From the NCBI GenBank assembly GCA_015522475.1, contig WAMF01000023.1:37954-101953 (forward strand): a stretch of 64,000 bases of DNA, given 5' to 3'. This stretch comes from Microcaldota archaeon. GTDB lineage: Archaea; Micrarchaeota; Micrarchaeia; Anstonellales; J096. The notes beneath the pieces were generated by a model. That model worked only from the letters and a program-made list of their open reading frames with translations, was not told where the DNA came from and searched no databases. Positions 53,357-63,637 of this stretch are shown one piece after another (positions within the stretch are counted from its first letter, which is position 1; each line of letters begins with the position of its first letter). The position numbers and the translations under genes are program-made.

Positions 53357-56300
53357 TTATTTTGTTTTATAGCCAAAAGTGCTTAATATTTCCTTTAAAG
53401 TAGATATAGTCTCTTTTAAGTGCTTTATCTTGTTCTTAGTTTCTCCTCTTTTCTTTCCCCTCTCTTTTTGAGAACTTTCTTCAAGTTCTCTCTTATACCT
53501 ACTTAGATGCTCGACAAGCTTTATGAGATCGTCCTTTAGAGATGGGTGAGGATTTGTATTACTCCCTACATAGATGGAAGGATATTGATGGTTTTCTTGA
53601 AAGGTTTGTTTAAGAAAGCCTAAGGCTGTGCCTGAGACGCCATCATTTTTAGACAGCTCCTCTAACCTTTCCAAAATTTGGTCCGCACTCTCCCAATCGC
53701 TTTTATTCACAGCTCTACGCAACTCCCATATTTGATCTCGCATATATGAGGATATATCCTCATTTATGGAAGAAAGCGCAGACTTCTTCCCAAGAATTTC
53801 GTCTAACAGTTCTCCTGTTCCTAAGACGCGTTCTGCAGCATTGATTATGTAGAGGGCACGTTCTAAAGGGTTGGAAGGTAGCTCTTCTAGCTTAATGAGA
53901 CCGAAGAGGTAGAATTGGCCTTGCCTATCGATTAGGAGTGTATTGGCAAATTCATCCAAGATTTTGTCATATGTAGCCTTGCTTTTGGCATCTAACAGGC
54001 CCAGTGTGTAAAAGGGTTGTATAAACTGAATGAGTTGCCGTGTTTTCTCGAGCGTAGCAATGGTATCGTATATATAGGAGAAATACATTCTTAGGATGTT
54101 TGCTTCAGCAGTGATTTTTTTGTATTGGGTCAATCCTCTTCCCCTGCTCCTGCTTAACTTGTATAAAGCTTCAAGACGTTCTTTAAGGCAAGAATTACTC
54201 CCTCCACATGCAGAAAGGTACATCATGCTTAGAGATAGGGCACTTGTGATTTGGGATTGAAGGAATGCAGCTATTAAGCTTGTCCCTTTCTTTCTTACAG
54301 TTAATAAGTCAATGGGTGCTGCTGGGAAGAGGGGTGTTGAAAATTTATAGTAAGAGTATATGCTCTCGTCTGTAAGCCCCGCCAAGCCTCTTGGTTTGTA
54401 AAAGCGTCGAGCCCATAGTTTTACTCCTTTGCCAAATAACTCCCATAAATTATCGATGTAATAGGGTGAAGCTTTCTCCACAGAGAATACATTGAGAAAA
54501 GCCCTGTCAAACGCTGACGTCATAGCTCTCTGCCCTTCTTTTAAGAGAGGCAAGACAAACCCCACAGCAGCAGGATATGAGAAAAGGATTGTAAGGTCTT
54601 CTCTAGCCTTTTTCATGGCTTCTTTGTCATTAGACTTGTATGCTTTTATATACCTTTGAACAACGTCTTTAATTCTCTCTCCAAAGTCTTTGAAGTTTTT
54701 TTCGTTGAACTCGTTGAGATTAGTCCCACTAAAAATAGTGTAAAGAGGGAGGAGCAATATGTAGAGTTCTTCGTTACTAAGCTTGGCTAGCTTTTTTGGT
54801 AGTGATGTAGAAAGCTTTTTCAACATCTCAGGCGTGTACCCACCAAATAGATGTGTGAACCCTAAATTAAGGAGGAGGGATTCAAACTTGGCTTTACTTT
54901 CAAAGAGTGGTTGGAGTGTAGCATAGATTGTGAACAATTTTTGGAACGTATTCCATGTAATGGGGGTATCACCTACAGAGAGTGAAAGAAGGCCATATTC
55001 TGATAGGCGTGTGTCTCCTGCTACTCTATTATTATACAAGCCAACGGTGAAGATAGCATTATAGAGAAGAGATAGATCTTCGTTTTTATATATTGCATTA
55101 AAGTTGTTCTTCGCGATATAAGGAAGCAAGCTGTTTCGCAAGGCTAGTGTTTTATCTGAATACAACCAACCACTTAAAATCTTTTCACCTCTTGTTAGCT
55201 CGCCCATGACGTCGCCTAAATTTACACCCTTAAGACTATATTTGACAAAGACGTTTGTTGCATTTGCTCCTTGGGATGGTGGAAAGGCCATGCTTATCTC
55301 TGCCATGTATTTGGCAATAGATGCAAGATAGCTCTTACGTTCTTCATCTGAAGATGCTGTTCTGTAGCCTTGGATGGCTTTGTGGAGCTTCTTAACAATA
55401 TCCTTTATAAATATGGTTTTCCTGTACCGCTTTCCTATTTCTATGACCTTTTTCCACACATTACTTATTTTGCGGGCTTTGTCCTCTCCAACCTTCTTAC
55501 CTTTGACTATATACCGAAGGACATCTGCAAAAAGCGTAAATGTGTTCTTGGACACACCTGCTTCTCTTAATACTTTAGCCCATAAACCCCACGTCTGAAA
55601 AAGAATGCGTTTATCTTCAGATAAAGGATGCTGGAGTGTATCATTAACTACTTTCTCAACAGAGTCCCAATCCCCCTCCCTTATATACTTGAAAATAAAG
55701 AGAAGGCGTTTCTCTATTTCCTTTGGGGGAAGGGGCTCACTAGCTTTATATGAGTAATTTATAGCCTCGCCTGAAATCAGCCTTAAGGGATATCCTGTTA
55801 TGGGCATTTTACTCAATAGTGAAAACGTACTGTTTATGGTGTAAGAGGAAACCTGACCAAAAGAAAATAAAGCGGATAGAGGAAGGGCTTTAAACATCTC
55901 TCCTGTATATGAAGCAATGCTTTTAGTCTTTGAAGCTCCTTCTACGTATGTGGCCCATTCTTTTAGAATGGAAGGGTAAAGTTGCACAGCACTTATAGCC
56001 ATAATAAGAGCAAAGCCTTGAAGAAGTTCTACATCTGATAAAGCTCCAATAGTGCCTTTCATGTCATAGTAAGCTAGAGGCATGTTGAACATAGATAGAA
56101 TTAACTCTTTGCTTTGTGGATTATATGCTATGCTGAAAACACCGCCAAGAGGGAGTGTTGGAAGCACAGCTGCTTTTAATGACGCCCCTCTCTTTTCGAA
56201 AAGAAACTGAACACCCATTTGGTTAGTTCCCAAATAAGTGCTTAAAGAGAGAGGATTCAGAGGGTTGCCTGGATACTGTATGCCTGCTTGAGCCGAGAGA

Positions 56301-57487
56301 GGCAGGGAAAGGCCAAGGTTGGTGAGCTGTGCGGATTCGTTTAATGTGTAAAAAATGCTCACATTTGGATTTTGAGATATCATTAATCTCATTCCTGGGC
56401 CCGATGATGAAGTGACATTAATCGTGGGAACGACTTTTTCCAACAATGCATTGTTAACATATTCAGAAGCTGTTTTAAGAGCTAGTTCATTATTGTAGCC
56501 TCTTTGAACATGGGTAAGGTACGCTACAACCAAAAGAAGAGACGTAAACTCCTCCTTTGTAAGGAAAACCGTGCCATTAAAGTAATCTCTAAAAACAGCT
56601 GGTAGGTCCTTACCTTTTTCTGTCTTGTCTTCGCCTTTGCTGTACTTGTAGAATTTATATATAAAGTCTACATCTACAGCTACTCCTAAGAGATGGGTTG
56701 CAGGGTCATTGGTGAGACAACCATCGTCTCCACATTTTTTCCATAAGTGCTCAGCGATATTAATAAACATCTTTTGCTCTTTCGGTGAGAGCTTACTTAC
56801 CCATGCCTTAACATGCAGCCAAAGCTCGGGGTTAAGATTGTGTTTTTTTGCGATTTGATCTAGAGTTAGCATTAAGGGGGATTGTGTCTGCGTTTGCCTT
56901 TTTCTGTTTCTTTTGGGCTTTGTTTTGCGTTGTTCTACTGGAGGCTCAGGATTAAGACCTTTTTCTTTTCTCTCACTGCTTTGACTCACAGGTTTTCGTT
57001 TTCGCTTTGTTTGAGCTGTTGTTCGAGTTGATAGAGCTGGCTTGTTTTTCTCACTTTTCTTTTGCTTAGGTGTCCTGAAGAATCTATCCAGCAAGTTTTG
57101 AGATGGTGGTACTTGTTTAGTAATATTAGCTGCGATAAGGAATAAGTCACTATGAGAAAGTCGTCCGTTTACAAACTTTGTTAAGGCTTGCCTCCACACA
57201 TTTCTCTTCCAAAGTGTCTCTAAAGGTGGGAATCGGCCTTTTTTGAGGTTTTTTTGGAATACATTCAATATAGCATCTTTATCGCGATTGTATTTTAAGT
57301 AGTATATACTCAAGATAAGGCGGAGGCTTTCTTTCTTTTCTTGTGTGTTAAAGAGTTTAGGATATGCCTTGACCAAAGTAGCCTCCAACTTTTTTACGTC
57401 GGAAAAAAATGCTGCCCATTTTCTTTCTATCCTAGCTTCTTGGGAAGGTTTTCCCCTTACTTGTTTTTCACTAACGCTGTCACTCAT
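53357..57487 (-). CDS. Giant protein of unknown function (1376 aa), second gene of a giant-gene pair
   Basis: The N-terminal 120 residues are helical; residues about 125-205 are a Lys/Arg/Gln/Ser-rich linker. A helical part (residues 210-365) is followed by a beta-rich Ser/Thr/Asn segment (TINVTSSSGPGMRLM, SIFYTLNESAQLTNLGLSL) and then long helical stretches to the end. No signal peptide, catalytic motif or recognised repeat is found. It starts 9 bp after the larger upstream gene, so the two are co-transcribed and probably work together. The shared plan (helical N-part, basic linker, helical block, beta part) suggests distant relationship between the two. Confidence 0.75.
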   Translation of the reverse strand: MSDSVSEKQVRGKPSQEARIERKWAAFFSDVKKLEATLVKAYPKLFNTQEKKESLRLILSIYYLKYNRDKDAILNVFQKNLKKGRFPPLETLWKRNVWRQALTKFVNGRLSHSDLFLIAANITKQVPPSQNLLDRFFRTPKQKKSEKNKPALSTRTTAQTKRKRKPVSQSSERKEKGLNPEPPVEQRKTKPKRNRKRQTQTQSPLMLTLDQIAKKHNLNPELWLHVKAWVSKLSPKEQKMFINIAEHLWKKCGDDGCLTNDPATHLLGVAVDVDFIYKFYKYSKGEDKTEKGKDLPAVFRDYFNGTVFLTKEEFTSLLLVVAYLTHVQRGYNNELALKTASEYVNNALLEKVVPTINVTSSSGPGMRLMISQNPNVSIFYTLNESAQLTNLGLSLPLSAQAGIQYPGNPLNPLSLSTYLGTNQMGVQFLFEKRGASLKAAVLPTLPLGGVFSIAYNPQSKELILSMFNMPLAYYDMKGTIGALSDVELLQGFALIMAISAVQLYPSILKEWATYVEGASKTKSIASYTGEMFKALPLSALFSFGQVSSYTINSTFSLLSKMPITGYPLRLISGEAINYSYKASEPLPPKEIEKRLLFIFKYIREGDWDSVEKVVNDTLQHPLSEDKRILFQTWGLWAKVLREAGVSKNTFTLFADVLRYIVKGKKVGEDKARKISNVWKKVIEIGKRYRKTIFIKDIVKKLHKAIQGYRTASSDEERKSYLASIAKYMAEISMAFPPSQGANATNVFVKYSLKGVNLGDVMGELTRGEKILSGWLYSDKTLALRNSLLPYIAKNNFNAIYKNEDLSLLYNAIFTVGLYNNRVAGDTRLSEYGLLSLSVGDTPITWNTFQKLFTIYATLQPLFESKAKFESLLLNLGFTHLFGGYTPEMLKKLSTSLPKKLAKLSNEELYILLLPLYTIFSGTNLNEFNEKNFKDFGERIKDVVQRYIKAYKSNDKEAMKKAREDLTILFSYPAAVGFVLPLLKEGQRAMTSAFDRAFLNVFSVEKASPYYIDNLWELFGKGVKLWARRFYKPRGLAGLTDESIYSYYKFSTPLFPAAPIDLLTVRKKGTSLIAAFLQSQITSALSLSMMYLSACGGSNSCLKERLEALYKLSRSRGRGLTQYKKITAEANILRMYFSYIYDTIATLEKTRQLIQFIQPFYTLGLLDAKSKATYDKILDEFANTLLIDRQGQFYLFGLIKLEELPSNPLERALYIINAAERVLGTGELLDEILGKKSALSSINEDISSYMRDQIWELRRAVNKSDWESADQILERLEELSKNDGVSGTALGFLKQTFQENHQYPSIYVGSNTNPHPSLKDDLIKLVEHLSRYKRELEESSQKERGKKRGETKNKIKHLKETISTLKEILSTFGYKTK

Positions 57488-57496
57488 ACCTATCCC

Positions 57497-60400
57497 TCAA
57501 TAACCCCCACTTACTGTACTCTTTCTGTATGTGAAATATATGCTAAGCCACGCATCCAAGTTTTTTGCAACCTCTTCTTCTAAATGAGTTCTTTTGTAAT
57601 CAACACCACCACCTATACCCAAACCTATTTTAGTCCTATTAAAGGCCTCGATATGCTCTCTGTAGTCTTCCCATGCAAAGCTCAAAAAGCCCAATGCTTC
57701 TGCTCTAGCCACGGGGTTTTCATATGCTTCTTTACCGTACCCTCCCCTCACAATAACGCTCCACCAATGGTTTAGCAATATCTTAAAATTCTCCTGCGTA
57801 ACACCCTCGCTGTATTCTGTAGATGTCCATTTGAAACTTAAAGCAATATTCCAACCTTTAGGGCCTTCTTCTTTTATACGCACTATTTTCATCCAATGGA
57901 TTGCAATAAGGCCACTTTGTACACTGCGATTCAGTTGGAATGTGTAAAGGGTTCCACTTGAATCTAAAATTCCAGCCTCATTTCCAGCTATTATGACTGC
58001 GCTTCTTGTGCGCCAGCCACCCCCAACTTGTGCATATGTGCCTTCTGCAATGGGTTGTCCGAATGAAGGAAAGATGCCTGTAGCTTTGCCTATTACGAAA
58101 GCAGCACTAGATACATCTGAGGCACTAATATTTCCACCGGTTATGCGTTGATTTATACCCTCCTTTCCACCTACACCCATAACAACGTATTCATAGTTGT
58201 CGGCAAACCAATGGTATCCAGCCCATACTCTCAAATCAGTGTATTTACCCTCTTTATCGTATTTTCTAATTGTCACCATTGCTCCAATGTCAAACGTGCC
58301 ATCTTCATTTACACGTAATTTAACGTCAGCAGCACGTATAATGCTGTACTCTGCTCCATCTGTCTTCCACTTTATTCCTACTAATCCAGATATCTGCTTA
58401 ATTAATCCTACAGCTTGGTAATAATTTCCTCCAAGTAGGGCAAACATAGCCTTCTTTGTTTTACCTTCTACTGTCTCTGTACCAGCTCCAGCTATGGGTA
58501 AAAGAGCTAGAACATCTCCTTGGTCTATGTTAATAACAATTCCAGCTCCACCTCCCCAATAATTTTTAGATGCTCCTCGCGATGTGGTGGTTGTAGTGGA
58601 AGAGTATGTGGAAGTACCCTCCTCTTTAACTTCTTCAGAATATGTGCCTCCAAAACCTACTGCACCCCCTCCTGACGATAAGGCATATCCTAAGCTACCC
58701 CCTATCCCGCTTATGTTGGATGTCCCGGTGGTTTCGCTGGAATAAGTGCCAAAGGACCTGCTTGATGTGGATGTGGCAAATATATGTTTAAAGGCATAGT
58801 TGGCAATTACAGCTTTAGAAGGAGTCAACATATAGGCGAGAAGGACTGAAAGGTCATGGGTGCTCTTCTCGCTTTGAGCAACAGAGCTCCTTTGAATAGT
58901 AAGGTTATCCTCTTCAAATCCAAGCTCTTCACTATGGTACATGTAGTTTGTATCTGTGAAGTACCTATAACCTAACCAGCCTACAAACTGTCCTAAACTA
59001 AGGGCAAGCTCACCTATACCTTGCCATTTTGTCCCAGTTTGTGTTGTTGACTGAACGGCTGTACCTCTGAGAAGTCCACCCTTTCCTCCTGTAACTTCGA
59101 TAGCTTTAAGTGTGTAGCGAGTTGTTCCAATCTTTCCTTTTTTTGTGGGTTGAATCTTGCTCATCTTGCCTATGGCTAAACCACTTATCCATCGTCCTCC
59201 TAATAATGCTGCCCAACCTTTTTGGTAGAGTGCTTGGCCATATCCAAAATAGCCCATAAGTTGTGGAGGTCCGTAGGGGAAGAAAGGATTAGGGGCTTCG
59301 CCTCCTAAACCGCCAGCTCCCCCTAGGGAGCCAGCTTCTTTGCCACCTTTGTAGTCTACTATAAGGCCGTCGAGCAGGACAAGGCTCTTCTTTATAGGTA
59401 ATGTGAGGTGAGCTCCACTTTCCCATTGCTTGTATTTGGCTTGGAAGGTTTTGAGTGTTTTTATGTCTGCGTCCGTGAAGCCCATTGCCTTTAGTGTGTC
59501 TTCGTCGAATTGAGCTAATTGGAGGAGGAGCTGGGCCGTTTCTTCATACGAGAGCTCTTTGTAGTAGAGATCTACTATTGTACCTCTTGGCGTTCGTCCG
59601 TAGAAACGCGCGGCAACTTTATTACTGCCATCTGGGGCTTTTATAATGTTAAATCTTACTGCATACGTAGTGCCACTCTGAGCCATCCAAAAACCGATTG
59701 CAGCGAGCTCACTACCAGGAAGCATATGGGAAGTTTTTTCTTTTGTGGGCTTTTCTCCTGGTGTATATGAGGTATAAGACTCTTCTTGGAAATCAACATT
59801 ACCCCTAATACTAATGTAGTTGGGATTATGGGTCCTAGATACTTCTCCATTCACAGAATAGCTCCCTCCTTGTGAAGGAAGCTTTACATCTATGTGTCCA
59901 TTCCACACAGCAGGACCTTCAGTATATGAACCACTTACTCCTAGGGTTCTCTCAGTCGAAGTTTCGGTTTCTGTGGTGGGTGTGGGGTATCCTGTAGTAA
60001 TCTTTTTCTGACTACTTGAGATTTCCATGTTGATGTTAATTTCCATGTTGGTTGGGCATATATAACAGATAAGGGGCCTTTTCTCTCCAATGAGAGCATC
60101 TGTGTTTATACCCGCGAGCCTAAATGCCATCTTAGCTAATTTGGGGAATGTTATGTTAATGGATACTACTCCTTCACTATCAACGTATCTAGCAAATTCG
60201 TCAAAATTCTTTGCTTGCATGTTCGGCAAATCCTTTAAGAGAGGTTGAAGATAGTTGAACACAGCTCTATTTATGAAAAACGAAATGCTTAATCCTGCTT
60301 TGATTTGCCCTTGAAATTGGAAGGTGTCTTTACCCACACGCTTTATAAAAAACGTTGTAGATTCAGATGTGCGATTAACAAGATCTTTGAGTTCTTGAGG

Positions 60401-62281
60401 TAAGACACGTGTAGCAGTGTTTATTCTGTCCGGAAGCTCATCTAAGTATGTATAGCCTTCAGTGTATCTATTTTCAGTCATGTATGAGAAGAGTTGTTGT
60501 CCCACAAAATTAAGGATATCCATTGTTTGGCCTACTGTAAGTGTATATGGATGTTCTCCAGCATTCTCTTCTGTTGTTATAGGGCCTGATAGCAAAGAAG
60601 AGATGAGCACCTCTGCAGCTTTTGCTTGGTATTGAGGAGGATAGGTATAAACATAGGAGACGATTAATGCAAGTTTTACAAAGTCTCTATCAGATACTTT
60701 GTTGTATAAAAAGTCGTTGAGCTCTTTTTGGGACATTGAAAGTGTATCGACGCCATATTTTTCTCCTAAGTAGAAAATAATGGCCTGTTTTGCCATGGGT
60801 GTAAGATGAGAAAAGGCTTTAGATGCTAAGAATAGCCCCGATACAACATCCCCGCGCCTTTTTCCTACGCTTGTTGGATCTGTGCTAGAGAAGTACACTG
60901 TATTCAGCCAATGTGTCACGCCTTTATGCTTGGGCATTCCTAGCCATTTCTCAAAAGAGGCTAGTGTATTATTCTTTACTGTTTTGGAAGGGGAGGGGAA
61001 GCCGAGAATGTTAGACTTGTCAAAAGTATAGTATATAAGTTGCTTCTTTTTACTTGCAAGAGCAATCTCTATGTCTTCCAATGCGGCTTCGTTTTTACTT
61101 ATCCAAGGTGCAAATGTGATGAGTACGCGCTTAAACATTTTCCACTGTCCGTACTTAAACAGAGCCAATCGGTTTTCGTTTACAGAAGAAAAATAACCCT
61201 TATAAGGCCACCCCCCAGTGCTTCCGAGGGATTTTTCCTTTACGAAATATACATACAACGCTTTCATAAGAGTGTTTGGTTCATCCTTGCCTTTAGATAT
61301 ATCCTTCTTAAGTTGTTGTTTGAGTGCCTGTTGTTCTTGGCCAATGAATATATATAACTTTGTAAGCGCATCGTAAAATTTCCTCTTAGATATTTTTCCT
61401 TTAGCGTATTTGGCGTAAGCTTTTTCCACTTCTCTGATTTTATCTCTAATATGCTGGAGATAGTTGCTTATATGGACGAGCACGTATTTGTTAGCACCCT
61501 TTACACCTTGACTGTTAGCCATACTATCAATAATCGAGATTATGCGTGTAAGGTTTTTAGCACTGAGAAAATACTCTGTGTTATCTATTCCAAAGCTTGG
61601 GTCTAGCAGTTCAGGATTTCCAAAGGCGTAGAATATAAGCCCCATGTACTGCTTGAGATGGGGTGCACGTTTTCCATACTTCGATATGAGCTCTTGAATC
61701 CGTGCTTTTTCCCATGTGTAGCCACCAGTTCTTTTTTCACTATCTTCTTTCAGCCAGCTATAATAAGGAGTATATTTCGACTTTAAGGATTTCGACTTTA
61801 AGGATTTTAACTTCTTCTCTAGCTTAGGATTTGATACGCCATTTGCTTGTCGATTTGTCTGCTGGGGAGCGGGTTTTTGCTTCTTAAGAGGTGGCTGTTG
61901 TTGGGGGAATTTATTTTTTTCGACCAAAAGCGTAAAGTTAACTATAAGTATTTTGGTATTGGGATTGTAGGTAATCTTTTTCTTTGTTGACGTAGGCAAC
62001 CTTATGACACCTCTCTTTTCTAGAGTCTTTAGAACCTTAGATATGGGGGACTGGACGGATGCAATATCACTAAGGGGGACCCCCAATTTTATATTGATCC
62101 TTTTACCTTCCTTCCCGTTCTTTAACTTCTTTACGAGTATGTCACAAAAATTTGTAACATACTTGTTGCCTATCTTTGCCTCCTGCTTCTTAATATACTT
62201 AATAGCTTGTTTTACTGTCCACTCCTTCGTTTTTTGAGGAATTACTAAAGACAGAATCTCTTCACCTGTACCGGCTCCCAT
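57497..62281 (-). CDS. Giant protein (1594 aa) with C-terminal barrel-like beta region
   Basis: Residues 1-115 resemble a winged-helix-like domain (SPISKVLKTLEKRGVIRLP). A Gln/Pro/Lys-rich linker follows, holding a 15-bp tandem repeat that encodes SLKSK twice. Residues about 160-620 are helical. The last half is Gly/Ser/Thr/Tyr-rich with alternating polar and aromatic/hydrophobic residues (LRVWAGYHWFADNYEYVVMG, WNIALSFKWTSTEY, LLNHWWSVIVRGGYG) and ends on an aromatic residue, as outer-membrane barrels often do. No signal peptide or membrane helix is seen, so export is unexplained. ATG 62281 is leaderless, from a TATA shared with the divergent gene. Family unknown; the barrel is inference from residue pattern. 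Confidence 0.78.
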   Translation of the reverse strand: MGAGTGEEILSLVIPQKTKEWTVKQAIKYIKKQEAKIGNKYVTNFCDILVKKLKNGKEGKRINIKLGVPLSDIASVQSPISKVLKTLEKRGVIRLPTSTKKKITYNPNTKILIVNFTLLVEKNKFPQQQPPLKKQKPAPQQTNRQANGVSNPKLEKKLKSLKSKSLKSKYTPYYSWLKEDSEKRTGGYTWEKARIQELISKYGKRAPHLKQYMGLIFYAFGNPELLDPSFGIDNTEYFLSAKNLTRIISIIDSMANSQGVKGANKYVLVHISNYLQHIRDKIREVEKAYAKYAKGKISKRKFYDALTKLYIFIGQEQQALKQQLKKDISKGKDEPNTLMKALYVYFVKEKSLGSTGGWPYKGYFSSVNENRLALFKYGQWKMFKRVLITFAPWISKNEAALEDIEIALASKKKQLIYYTFDKSNILGFPSPSKTVKNNTLASFEKWLGMPKHKGVTHWLNTVYFSSTDPTSVGKRRGDVVSGLFLASKAFSHLTPMAKQAIIFYLGEKYGVDTLSMSQKELNDFLYNKVSDRDFVKLALIVSYVYTYPPQYQAKAAEVLISSLLSGPITTEENAGEHPYTLTVGQTMDILNFVGQQLFSYMTENRYTEGYTYLDELPDRINTATRVLPQELKDLVNRTSESTTFFIKRVGKDTFQFQGQIKAGLSISFFINRAVFNYLQPLLKDLPNMQAKNFDEFARYVDSEGVVSINITFPKLAKMAFRLAGINTDALIGEKRPLICYICPTNMEININMEISSSQKKITTGYPTPTTETETSTERTLGVSGSYTEGPAVWNGHIDVKLPSQGGSYSVNGEVSRTHNPNYISIRGNVDFQEESYTSYTPGEKPTKEKTSHMLPGSELAAIGFWMAQSGTTYAVRFNIIKAPDGSNKVAARFYGRTPRGTIVDLYYKELSYEETAQLLLQLAQFDEDTLKAMGFTDADIKTLKTFQAKYKQWESGAHLTLPIKKSLVLLDGLIVDYKGGKEAGSLGGAGGLGGEAPNPFFPYGPPQLMGYFGYGQALYQKGWAALLGGRWISGLAIGKMSKIQPTKKGKIGTTRYTLKAIEVTGGKGGLLRGTAVQSTTQTGTKWQGIGELALSLGQFVGWLGYRYFTDTNYMYHSEELGFEEDNLTIQRSSVAQSEKSTHDLSVLLAYMLTPSKAVIANYAFKHIFATSTSSRSFGTYSSETTGTSNISGIGGSLGYALSSGGGAVGFGGTYSEEVKEEGTSTYSSTTTTTSRGASKNYWGGGAGIVINIDQGDVLALLPIAGAGTETVEGKTKKAMFALLGGNYYQAVGLIKQISGLVGIKWKTDGAEYSIIRAADVKLRVNEDGTFDIGAMVTIRKYDKEGKYTDLRVWAGYHWFADNYEYVVMGVGGKEGINQRITGGNISASDVSSAAFVIGKATGIFPSFGQPIAEGTYAQVGGGWRTRSAVIIAGNEAGILDSSGTLYTFQLNRSVQSGLIAIHWMKIVRIKEEGPKGWNIALSFKWTSTEYSEGVTQENFKILLNHWWSVIVRGGYGKEAYENPVARAEALGFLSFAWEDYREHIEAFNRTKIGLGIGGGVDYKRTHLEEEVAKNLDAWLSIYFTYRKSTVSGGY

Positions 62282-62302
62282 GAAGATATCTCTCGCCCTA
62301 TA

Positions 62303-62308
62303 TTTAAA
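62303..62308. promoter_or_regulatory. Second shared palindromic TATA between divergent genes
   Basis: TTTAAA is centred 25 bp from ATG 62281 (minus strand) and 27 bp from GTG 62333 (plus strand). The gap between the two starts is only 51 bp, and no other TATA-like element fits. Confidence 0.55.
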
Positions 62309-62332
62309 AAGCTTCCCTCGCCTTACTTATAT

Positions 62333-62920
62333 GTGGAAGCAGAGGCTATGAAAGAAAAAGTAAGTGCTGAGAAAGAAGCAAAGAAAGAAAAGCGCTTAAT
62401 CAAGCTTTTACCGAAGGAGCTGAGCAAGCACGATGTCGAGATAAAACTGCTTGAAGAAGAAGATATTGACGATGTGCTTCATTTTTTGAGCCATCAACAT
62501 ATAGATGCCACAAAAGAAGAGGTGCTTGATGTCATTAAGGATAAGGCGAGCTATGGTGCTTATGTCAATAGGCAGTTAATAGGCTTAGTGCTCTCCTGGC
62601 CTGTTTGCTTTGAGAGAGAAACAAAGGATTTGCACAACTGCGAAGAAGGAGAAGTAGCCAATGCTCTTTACATACAAACGATCGATGTAAATGACATGTA
62701 CAAGGACAGCGGCGCCTATAGAGCCCTCTTGGAGGCTGAAGCAGAAAAAGCCAGCGAGCTCAAGTTGAAGTTTCTAATGGTGCTGTTCGAAGGCAAAATC
62801 AAAGGGCCTATCGAAGCTTATATAAACGGCGAAGCCACATACAAGGAGCGCTTCTTCTACAACGAGGGCTTTATGTTTTTTAACCACGTTTATGGCATCT
62901 TGGCCATAAGGCGCGTGTAG
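62333..62920 (+). CDS. GNAT-like N-acetyltransferase (divergent)
   Basis: Predicted strands and helices follow the GNAT order, with IKLLEEEDIDDVLHFL at the start of the fold, SYGAYVNRQLIGLVLSW as the central strands, an acceptor-loop region with VANALYIQTIDV, and FYNEGFMFFNHVYGILAI near the end. The acetyl-CoA loop (normally Q/RxxGxG/A) is weak (MYKDSGAYRALLEAEA). GTG 62333 fits leaderless initiation 27 bp from the TATA; ATG 62348 is an alternative. Substrate unknown. Confidence 0.65.
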   Translation: MEAEAMKEKVSAEKEAKKEKRLIKLLPKELSKHDVEIKLLEEEDIDDVLHFLSHQHIDATKEEVLDVIKDKASYGAYVNRQLIGLVLSWPVCFERETKDLHNCEEGEVANALYIQTIDVNDMYKDSGAYRALLEAEAEKASELKLKFLMVLFEGKIKGPIEAYINGEATYKERFFYNEGFMFFNHVYGILAIRRV

Positions 62921-62993
62921 ATGTGTGGATTTTAGGCACAACTAAACATGAGCGGGCCATCGTTAAAATATGTGGGCTGCCTTTTGAGCCGTT

Positions 62994-63572
62994 TCACGGG
63001 AAAAAGCGTTCAGATGGGTTGTACAGCTTTAAGCCACATCTGCGGTTTTTGTAATGTTCTATAGAACTCTTTATGATAAAGCTAGAGATGTTTTGCACGA
63101 CGAACTGAATGGTCCATGTTTCTAGGTCTTTGGTCATCTTCGGACTCAATTGCGTGCTCTTTGATATGTTTTCAATTAGGGAGGCATATATGCCGTCGAG
63201 ATAAACCCTATATCTAAAGTTTCTTTTTGAGGCTTCATCCACAATTTCATTAAAGTTAAAGTCATCCTGAAAGTCACTGTGCAGAATAATACCTATTTCA
63301 ATGATGTCTTCTATTATCTTTTTCACAGCCGCTGCTCTCTCTTTCTTGTCTAATGGATTGACACCTATGAGATCATAGAGGATCTTCTTATGTTCCAGTT
63401 TGTAGACTAAACCAGCTAGAGTCTCGTATGAGCGGGACCCTCGCCACCACATCCTTTTGTATTTGTAAACTGTCTTGGCATTAATCAATTCCCATTTTGC
63501 TCTTTTTACAACGTCTACTTGCCCATTCTTAAGATAGATTGGGGCATATTTATCGATATTCTGTCCAAGCAT
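62994..63572 (-). CDS. Unknown protein (192 aa)
   Basis: The protein is helical and basic, with clustered aromatic residues (VYKYKRMWWRGSRSYE) and no recognised domain, signal peptide or membrane helix. It converges on the GNAT-like gene and diverges from another GNAT gene, with a palindrome between them. A TATA-like TTATAAAAA is about 49 bp upstream of ATG 63572. AT-rich codon use is similar to the window's other unknown genes at 47836-49758. Confidence 0.55.
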   Translation of the reverse strand: MLGQNIDKYAPIYLKNGQVDVVKRAKWELINAKTVYKYKRMWWRGSRSYETLAGLVYKLEHKKILYDLIGVNPLDKKERAAAVKKIIEDIIEIGIILHSDFQDDFNFNEIVDEASKRNFRYRVYLDGIYASLIENISKSTQLSPKMTKDLETWTIQFVVQNISSFIIKSSIEHYKNRRCGLKLYNPSERFFP

Positions 63573-63637
63573 CTCTTTCTTATAATATACTTAATTTCCA
63601 CCATCATCAATACTAATTTTTATAATTTAAAAATTTT

